Source of the DNA: an uncultured Ruminococcus sp.
GTDB taxonomy: Bacteria; Bacillota; Clostridia; Oscillospirales; Acutalibacteraceae
Assembly: GCA_910585865.1 (NCBI GenBank)
Contig: CAJUGO010000010.1
Coordinates: forward strand, 4,002 to 68,001
Direction: 5' to 3'
DNA length: 64,000 bases
The notes under the pieces are model-generated. The model saw nothing but the letters and a program-made list of their open reading frames with translations, was not told the DNA's origin and made no database searches. The position numbers were made by a program, and so were the translations under genes. Below are positions 58,964-64,000 of the stretch, in pieces (the stretch's first letter is position 1; every line of letters starts with the position of its first letter).

Positions 58964-59791
58964 TTAAAACAAGACAAATGCAGTTAAATGAAACGAAATA
59001 ACAGATAGCATAAATGATAAAATTTGATTCAAGTTTATCCTTAAAAAGAAATGCTTATATGGCAATAATTCATCTGACTTTTTCTTTACATTATAATAAA
59101 ATATTATATTTACAATAAATAAAGAAATATTAATTACCCAAAAAATTGGGTAGAGAATATAATCTAAAAAAATCATATTTGTACCCATAGGATTTGATAA
59201 CGGCATATCTGAAAAATAGTGCATCCAAAATGCTAATATAATAGTAAAAAAAGAAATAAGGGAATTTGCATATGTATATTTTCTCACATCCTTATATGTA
59301 TTAACTAGCATATTTAGCCCCATATTTGTAAAAATATTATTTTTACTGTAAATTACAAAAACATAAATGAATATAAAAACTATCCATATATAGATATTTG
59401 CAAACGAAAAATAGGGTGGAATAGACATTCCAGTTGCTGTATTAAAAGTAAAAAACATTAAATAACTCATGTTACACAAAATAAGCCAAAACCCATTAAG
59501 TGCAACATAAAATCCCCTCGTCTTTTTAACACCTAATATAATTACAGATGACTTATAATATAACACTGCAGTATTAGCAATAAAGAGTATTAATGGTATA
59601 GTATTCCAAATTCCCCCACCATATGAGATATAATACTGAGGTATAAATAAAGCAACATTACTACAAAAAAATAAATATGTATTTTTTGTAATAAAACAGT
59701 ATATTAAGTTTATTATTGTTACAATTATTGATACACCTTGAAAGATAACAATAAACCAATATATTGTTTTTTTTGTCTTTTGTTTAATCAT
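58964..59791 (-). CDS. Eight-span membrane protein, candidate immunity to the tip at 59784
   Basis: 275 residues from ATG 59791 (MIKQKTKKTIYWFIVIFQGV), after GGGGTGG; it overlaps the tip's stop by eight bases. About eight spans, with IPQYYISYGGGIWNTIPLIL and IPPYFSFANIYIWIVFIFIY. Somewhat larger than the other membrane partners. No family recognised. Overlap with a hydrophobic tip again suggests a toxin-immunity pair. Confidence 0.65.
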   Translation of the reverse strand: MIKQKTKKTIYWFIVIFQGVSIIVTIINLIYCFITKNTYLFFCSNVALFIPQYYISYGGGIWNTIPLILFIANTAVLYYKSSVIILGVKKTRGFYVALNGFWLILCNMSYLMFFTFNTATGMSIPPYFSFANIYIWIVFIFIYVFVIYSKNNIFTNMGLNMLVNTYKDVRKYTYANSLISFFTIILAFWMHYFSDMPLSNPMGTNMIFLDYILYPIFWVINISLFIVNIIFYYNVKKKSDELLPYKHFFLRINLNQILSFMLSVISFHLTAFVLF

Positions 59792-60685
59792 ATCCACCAC
59801 CCCATCTAGCTTTATTATCAGTTTCCCAATAACTTATTTGAATATCCATTACACAATAGGAAAACAATGTTAGTCCAAAACCAAATAATAATCCTGCAAC
59901 AGGACACGCTACAAATAAAGCGGCACCTGCTATGCCAATACCTGCAAAAAGTAATTCTTCGCCTATTGCTATTCCTTTTTGCATATCAGTCAAATATGGA
60001 TTGGTTACATGGGATGCTATATTAAAAGGTGTAGTTACTGCATATCCTAAGGCAGATATTCCAGCAGCTCCAGCATATAGATATGCACCTATATCAAACC
60101 CATTTGAATATGATACACTTAAAGAAATAAGATCAGCTTTTACTAATGCGGTAATATCTACATTACTAACATTTACTGAAGCACCTAAGCCATAACCTAC
60201 TCCTGCATCTACCTCTACACTACAAAAAACAGCGCCTACAGTATCAACAACTTGATTATAAAGATTATAATGAGTGAAAGTTCCATCATCATTTAGTATA
60301 AACTTATCATCCTTGCCATAGCCCATCATTTGAAGCTTAGTAATGTCTTTTAATCCATAATTATGTCTTCCGGGATTAAGTAAATCTTTTTGGTATTCAT
60401 ACATAGTTTTTACAACATATCCTGTTGGATCAAAATACATAACCGGATTATTCCTGCAATACGCAGACATATTTGCATCTAAAATATCCTGTCCCGACTG
60501 GAAATAACCGTCAGCATTAACAAAGCGGTGAGTAACAGGGTCATAATATCTTGACATAAGATAGTAAAAGCCTGATTCGGTGTCATAGTAATAACCACGG
60601 TAACGGAACGGATTAAGGTTGCCTATATGTGTTGTGCTTGTTATTGCATTTCCGTTTTCATCCATTATGGAAAGTATATTACATT
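59784..60685 (-). CDS. Orphan Rhs core end with hydrophobic toxin tip
   Basis: The homologous frame begins at about 60682 with NILSIMDENGNA, without a start codon of its own beyond an internal ATG at 60665. The core end (NLNPFRYRGYYYDTESGFYY, RYYDPVTHRFVNADGYFQSG, NNPVMYFDPTGY) is intact. The tip's first 140 residues match the tip at 63102 (LNPGRHNYGLKDITKLQMMG, VDAGVGYGLGASVNVSNVDI), then it diverges into a hydrophobic end (GEELLFAGIGIAGAALFVAC, PVAGLLFGFGLTLFSYCVMD). The N-terminal Rhs shell is missing, so it is a silent spare unless joined to a core. Confidence 0.8.
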
Positions 60686-61117
60686 TTAACTATATTCATC
60701 AATAAACTTCCATTCTAAACCACGTCCATATTTATCCCTGCCTATATTAAGACAAGTAAAAATAAAGGCAGGCAACTCAAAAGTGTAACATTTTATGTAT
60801 TGAAATACACCAAACATATTCCAAAAATTATGTGTAAACAACGAGACAATCCATAAAATTAGTAGTACAATTAGGCACAAATATCCAAGATATGTCATTA
60901 TTACAAAATAATATTGAAATTTTACTGCCCTTTTAGAAAGACTTACATACCTTAATTTAAAAATTCTGTCTTTAATGGTAAGAGTTTTTTTAAATTTCTT
61001 ATACCCGTTTTTACTACGACCTAGTTTAAGAACTTCATATGATCCGCCGGGCACTTGTATCCACACCATATTACTAATCACCGGCAAATATTTTAATATA
61101 AAAATTAAAGCTTCCAT
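60686..61117 (-). CDS. Two-span membrane protein, unrecognised
   Basis: 143 residues from ATG 61117, six bases after GGAGG. A hydrophobic start (EALIFILKYLPVISNMVWIQ), a basic middle (GRSKNGYKKFKKTLTIKDRI), and two spans near 75-105 (YYFVIMTYLGYLCLIVLLIL). It ends shortly before the truncated Rhs piece, so the junction of two modules lies right after its stop. Role unknown. Confidence 0.6.
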   Translation of the reverse strand: MEALIFILKYLPVISNMVWIQVPGGSYEVLKLGRSKNGYKKFKKTLTIKDRIFKLRYVSLSKRAVKFQYYFVIMTYLGYLCLIVLLILWIVSLFTHNFWNMFGVFQYIKCYTFELPAFIFTCLNIGRDKYGRGLEWKFIDEYS

Positions 61118-61135
61118 AAATTGCCTCCACAAAAT

Positions 61136-61345
61136 TTATGCATGTCCACAATGACCCAAAGAGTGATCAACTCGTATTTTTACTGAATTTGTTGCTTTTA
61201 CTGCGGTAGTAACAACAGCAGGCCTTACTATCCCTTTCTTCACTCCTTTAGTAACTGTCTTTTTAGTATTTTTCACATAGTTGGTGCCGGCTTTCTTGAC
61301 CTCACGCACGGTAGTAGATTTTATAACATCAATAACATCTATCAT
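61136..61345 (-). CDS. Small basic protein, possible tip fragment
   Basis: About 70 residues from ATG 61345 (MIDVIDVIKSTTVREVKKAG), though the ribosome site is weak; a longer frame would overlap the preceding gene. It is Lys/Thr/Val-rich (NYVKNTKKTVTKGVKKGIVR) and ends DHSLGHCGHA. Such a composition is seen in tip pieces, but I do not recognise it and it may be non-functional. Confidence 0.4.
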   Translation of the reverse strand: MIDVIDVIKSTTVREVKKAGTNYVKNTKKTVTKGVKKGIVRPAVVTTAVKATNSVKIRVDHSLGHCGHA

Positions 61346-61373
61346 ATACAAGTAATGTCTCTCTGTGTGCAGA

Positions 61374-61667
61374 TTAATACTGATTTCCAATATAGTATTT
61401 AGCTTCATTTATTCTACTATTTTCAAATAAAGCATACTCATCCTCTGTATATGCATTAAATTTAAAGTAAGACCTCATATCATCATATGGTAATTTTTTT
61501 CCAAGTTGTTCATTTATTTCTATATAGCATTTTATAATGTTTGATGCTGTTACCGCTGAATAATGCAGATCATTTTTAGAATCATTTAACACATTATCAA
61601 TAAGACCATTTAAATAATCTTCTATAAATCCTAATAAAAATAATAATTTTTCTTTATTCAAATGCAT
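61374..61667 (-). CDS. Small helical protein after tip remnant, candidate immunity
   Basis: 97 residues from ATG 61667 (MHLNKEKLLFLLGFIEDYLN), nine bases after GGAG. No spans; mostly helical and acidic (DNVLNDSKNDLHYSAVTASN, LPYDDMRSYFKFNAYTEDEY). It overlaps the stop of the tip remnant at 61654 by 14 bases. It is the one clearly cytosolic partner in this part, which would fit a cytosol-acting tip. Family unknown. Confidence 0.6.
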   Translation of the reverse strand: MHLNKEKLLFLLGFIEDYLNGLIDNVLNDSKNDLHYSAVTASNIIKCYIEINEQLGKKLPYDDMRSYFKFNAYTEDEYALFENSRINEAKYYIGNQY

Positions 61668-61748
61668 ACCAACTTTCTCCACAATGACAAATATATTTTC
61701 CACCTATCTCATTAATACCAAATGCTATGCAACCCATGGAGGCAGGAA
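61654..61748 (-). pseudogene. Tip remnant, second type
   Basis: A start-less frame reads GIPASMGCIAFGINEIGGKY, ICHCGESWYAFE and TAA (61654-61656). It differs from the aromatic-tail tips. It begins right at the 56-bp module-end repeat (61749-61804), so the tip body was lost by recombination there. Confidence 0.55.
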
Positions 61749-61804
61749 TGCCGTTTTTAACGGTTATAGCAAAGAGATTTATTTTGCCATTCCAAAAAGA
61801 GCAA
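61749..61804. repeat. 56-bp module-end repeat, copy 2
   Basis: Matches 53201-53256 with one mismatch. It carries the last codons (ALFGMAK, stop) of a membrane gene of which nothing else is left here, and abuts the end of the gene at 61805. Confidence 0.85.
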
Positions 61805-62479
61805 TTATAAAGAATACTTTTTAGCATAATAAGTTTTCATAAAGAACTCAATAGCAACCATTAAAAGTAAGGAAGATAACAAGTATGTTAATAATGTTAA
61901 GATTTCTGGTACATTTATATTATCAAAAAGTGATAATAAATTTCTAAAACATATTACAAGACATGGTGCAAGCCAAATATATTTATTTTTATCATTATTT
62001 TTATTCAAAGAAAAATTAGGTATAGTTTTCTTGTATAAATAAATAGTATACAAGATACAACAAAGTATATAAAATAGCAGTTTTAATATAATACTTAAAG
62101 TATCTTGAAAATAAACCATGACCCCATCATATCTAACTAATGAACAAATTAGTAAAGATAATGAAATATACCCATATGACAAACCTCTTATGAAAGTCAT
62201 ACTCCCTAGAGTTTTTTTTGAATATATAATTATAATAAAAATTGAAATAAATACTGCAAGTACTGTAAAAACGAGAGTATATGGCAAAACATCTTCACTT
62301 AAGAAAGATACGCTGTCATATCCATATGGAGATGTTATCTCTACTAAAAAAATTATAAAATAATTGTACAAAAATAAAAATACAATTCTTAATATTAAAT
62401 CAGAAAATTCAAATGATTTATAGTTATCTTTAACAAACAAATAAATATTTTTATCCATATTATAATCAATAGCTTTCAC
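61805..62479 (-). CDS. Six-span membrane protein, paralogue of 50871-51548
   Basis: 224 residues from GTG 62479, or 217 from ATG 62458; neither has a good ribosome site, and the GTG lies inside the end of the small gene at 62466, so coupled translation is likely. The tail FMKTYYAKKYSL and the loop YGYDSVSFLSEDVLP match the paralogue. In both places it comes downstream of the duplicated four-span protein, here with the small gene between. Candidate immunity or accessory protein. Confidence 0.7.
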   Translation of the reverse strand: MKAIDYNMDKNIYLFVKDNYKSFEFSDLILRIVFLFLYNYFIIFLVEITSPYGYDSVSFLSEDVLPYTLVFTVLAVFISIFIIIIYSKKTLGSMTFIRGLSYGYISLSLLICSLVRYDGVMVYFQDTLSIILKLLFYILCCILYTIYLYKKTIPNFSLNKNNDKNKYIWLAPCLVICFRNLLSLFDNINVPEILTLLTYLLSSLLLMVAIEFFMKTYYAKKYSL

Positions 62480-62591
62480 TAATAATGCTAAAAATCAGAT
62501 TAATACAAACTAATACTAGCAATGTGTTTAATCCGCTTGCAATTACATATATAGTTTTAACTTTATTCTCGGTAACACCAGTTCTTTTCAT
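62466..62591 (-). CDS. 41-residue single-span membrane peptide
   Basis: A small gene read on the minus strand: MKRTGVTENKVKTIYVIASG, then LNTLLVLVCINLIFSIISESY with one membrane span. GGAGTGAAGAAA precedes the ATG at 62591. Its stop overlaps the GTG start at 62479. No counterpart is found in the first copy at 51.5-51.8 kb. It may couple translation or be a small membrane partner. Confidence 0.55.
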   Translation of the reverse strand: MKRTGVTENKVKTIYVIASGLNTLLVLVCINLIFSIISESY

Positions 62592-62621
62592 TTTCTTCAC
62601 TCCAACTATTACTAGATTACC

Positions 62622-63122
62622 TTAATTAAACGAATGAAAAAAACAAATTAAGTATGGATAAAACATTCACAATAATAAGTATAATTATACCAGCGCAATA
62701 TAATATCTTTGCAAGATACGGAAATTTTTTATATGTAAGTGCACCAAATAAAAGCAACATAAATGCAAATAGTAATCCGCAAAAACTGTAATACATTGAA
62801 AAGGACAAATCCCTTAGCAACCCCGTATGAACAAATTTAGCAAAAATATCAATAAATAAAAAACATAGAATTGCTGACAGAATCTTTTTTCTTTTTGAAT
62901 ATTTAATGACTTTATTACGATTGATTTTAAGAAAGGAATAATCCATACATAAACTTAGAAAAAATAACATTGAAAACAGCATATTTATGATTATGTTTTG
63001 CTTTATCGGAATACATACAACAAGTATTGATAAAGAACTTATTACAAATAAATTTAATGTAAAAAATAATATCGGCTTATTGAAAATTTTATTTATTATT
63101 TTCATCCCCATATTTCCTCCCA
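62622..63122. repeat. 500-bp duplication, copy 2
   Basis: See 51843-52343. The match covers the whole four-span gene and the last codons of the Rhs tip and ends there on both sides. Confidence 0.9.
62626..63111 (-). CDS. Four-span membrane protein, candidate immunity (copy 2)
   Basis: 161 residues from ATG 63111, overlapping the Rhs stop by ten bases. It is the same protein as at 51847-52332 with at most a change of one residue near the start (KIFNKPILFF against KIINKPILFF). Here the tip in front is still complete, so this is the likely parent arrangement and the first copy the derived one, or both come from an older unit. Confidence 0.75.
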   Translation of the reverse strand: MGMKIINKIFNKPILFFTLNLFVISSLSILVVCIPIKQNIIINMLFSMLFFLSLCMDYSFLKINRNKVIKYSKRKKILSAILCFLFIDIFAKFVHTGLLRDLSFSMYYSFCGLLFAFMLLLFGALTYKKFPYLAKILYCAGIIILIIVNVLSILNLFFSFV

Positions 63123-64000
63123 TCTTTTCCCCATATAATCATGATTAAACGAAAAAGTTACATTTCCGCCCACTATACAATAAAAATCTGCAGAAAATAT
63201 TTCACTCTTATTCGGAACATTATTTTCATATGTAGAATAACTTTTTGAATCATCTAAATAAGATTGGTACATAACGTTATCCCAACTGATTTCATCAATA
63301 ACTACACTACACCCAGCATATAGAGATGCACCTAAACCAAGTCCATCTGAATATGATACACTTAAAGAAATGAGATCAGCTTTTGCTAATGCTGTAATAT
63401 CTACATCACTAACTTTTGCTGAAGCACCTATGCCATAACCTACTCCTGCATCTACCTCTACACTACAAAAAAAAGCACCTACTGTATCAATTACTTGATT
63501 ATAACGGCTATAATGAGTGAAAGTTCCATCATCATTTAGTATAAACTTATCATCCTTGCCATAGCCCATCATTTGAAGCTTAGTAATGTCTTTTAATCCA
63601 TAATTATGTCTTCCGGGATTAAGTAAATCTTTTTGATATTCATACATAGTTTTTACAACGTATCCCGTTGGATCAAAATACATAACCGGGTTATTCCTGC
63701 AATACGCAGACATATTAGCATCAAGTACCTCTCCGCCGGACTGAAAATAGCCGTCGCAGTTTATGAAGCGATGAGTAACAGGGTCATAATATCTTGACAT
63801 CAGATAGTAAAAGCCTGATTCGGTGTCATAGTAATAACCACGGTAGCGGAACGGATTAAGGTTGCCTATATGTGTTGCACCTGTTATTGCATTGCCGTTT
63901 TCATCTGTTACGGAAAGTATATTTCCCCATGCGTCATATTCATAGTGCGCTCTGAGCTGTCCTGCTCCGTTGTAGATTCCCACTATGTCTCCTCGGGAGT
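63102..64000 (-). CDS. Rhs protein, C-terminal part with toxin tip (5' end outside)
   Basis: The frame is open to the window edge (SRGDIVGIYNGAGQLRAHYE upstream), so this is the end of a longer Rhs gene. Core end: YEYDAWGNILSVTDENGNAI, NLNPFRYRGYYYDTESGFYY, RYYDPVTHRFINCDGYFQSG, NNPVMYFDPTGY. Tip, about 190 residues: LNPGRHNYGLKDITKLQMMG, a Gly/Ser-alternating stretch (VDAGVGYGIGASAKVSDVDI and SLSVSYSDGLGLGASLYAGC), and the tail IFSADFYCIVGGNVTFSFNH with DYMGKRWEEIWG. The alternating pattern looks like beta hairpins. No nuclease motif is seen. The membrane protein that follows overlaps the stop. Confidence 0.85.
   Translation of the reverse strand, partial: SRGDIVGIYNGAGQLRAHYEYDAWGNILSVTDENGNAITGATHIGNLNPFRYRGYYYDTESGFYYLMSRYYDPVTHRFINCDGYFQSGGEVLDANMSAYCRNNPVMYFDPTGYVVKTMYEYQKDLLNPGRHNYGLKDITKLQMMGYGKDDKFILNDDGTFTHYSRYNQVIDTVGAFFCSVEVDAGVGYGIGASAKVSDVDITALAKADLISLSVSYSDGLGLGASLYAGCSVVIDEISWDNVMYQSYLDDSKSYSTYENNVPNKSEIFSADFYCIVGGNVTFSFNHDYMGKRWEEIWG

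Noticed and set aside
50226..64000. Prophage or integrative element
   Set aside because: No integrase, capsid, portal, terminase, relaxase or transposase is present; the genes are Rhs pieces and small proteins only.

Overview
The window reads as chromosome of a low-GC, spore-forming, anaerobic Firmicute of the Oscillospiraceae/Ruminococcus type. The basis is the standard clostridial S10-spc-alpha ribosomal operon, a nine-gene V-type ATPase in the Enterococcus ntp order, an alpha/beta small acid-soluble spore protein, a YtfJ/GerW-type sporulation protein, a dockerin-bearing secreted protein and AT-rich intergenic DNA. The species cannot be fixed from sequence reading alone. I see no rRNA, tRNA, CRISPR array or intact insertion sequence.

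Layout. 0-3.3 kb: a TetR-RND efflux pair cut by the left edge, a YbaK deacylase, and a WYL-domain regulator beside a ClbS/DfsB-like gene; the last two share an operator-like dyad. 3.5-12.1 kb: a rightward V-ATPase operon (G-a-c-E-C-F-A-B-D) whose c subunit carries the full set of Na+ ligands. 12.2-14.7 kb: ZIP metal transporter, TrhA/hemolysin III and a histidine phosphatase. 14.8-17.9 kb: a leftward three-gene biotin carboxyltransferase cassette. 18.2-23.2 kb: a leftward operon M50 protease-ScpA-ScpB-DUF2953-YtfJ-D,D-carboxypeptidase-pseudouridine synthase. 23.4-26.8 kb: rpmB, a HAD hydrolase, a decayed and an intact GNAT gene, an unassigned structured RNA candidate with its own promoter and terminator, and a divergent XRE/zinc-ribbon pair. 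27.1-42.8 kb: the leftward S10-spc-alpha operon (32 genes including secY, adk, map, infA, rpoA) behind a leader with an intrinsic terminator. 43-50 kb: a corrinoid adenosyltransferase, then two large secreted proteins built from BspA-like leucine-rich repeats and five Big_2 domains each, one with a CAP domain and one with an internal dockerin plus an SGNH hydrolase, with a spore protein gene between them.

50.2-64 kb is the accessory part: a leftward array of Rhs (YD-repeat) core ends, intact or broken toxin tips, and many small, mostly multi-membrane-span proteins. At least seven tip pieces occur, most of them followed at once, often with overlapping stop and start, by a small membrane protein. 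Several modules are duplicated (a 500-bp block almost identical at 51.8 and 62.6 kb), truncated or frameshifted. I read this as an orphan tip/immunity array next to an Rhs gene that begins beyond the right edge. The tips do not resemble the common nuclease tips; several are glycine-rich and hydrophobic, and four end in a related aromatic tail, which with the membrane partners suggests membrane-acting toxins. This array, the RNA candidate at 25.7 kb and the divergent carboxyltransferase are the parts least explained by known families.
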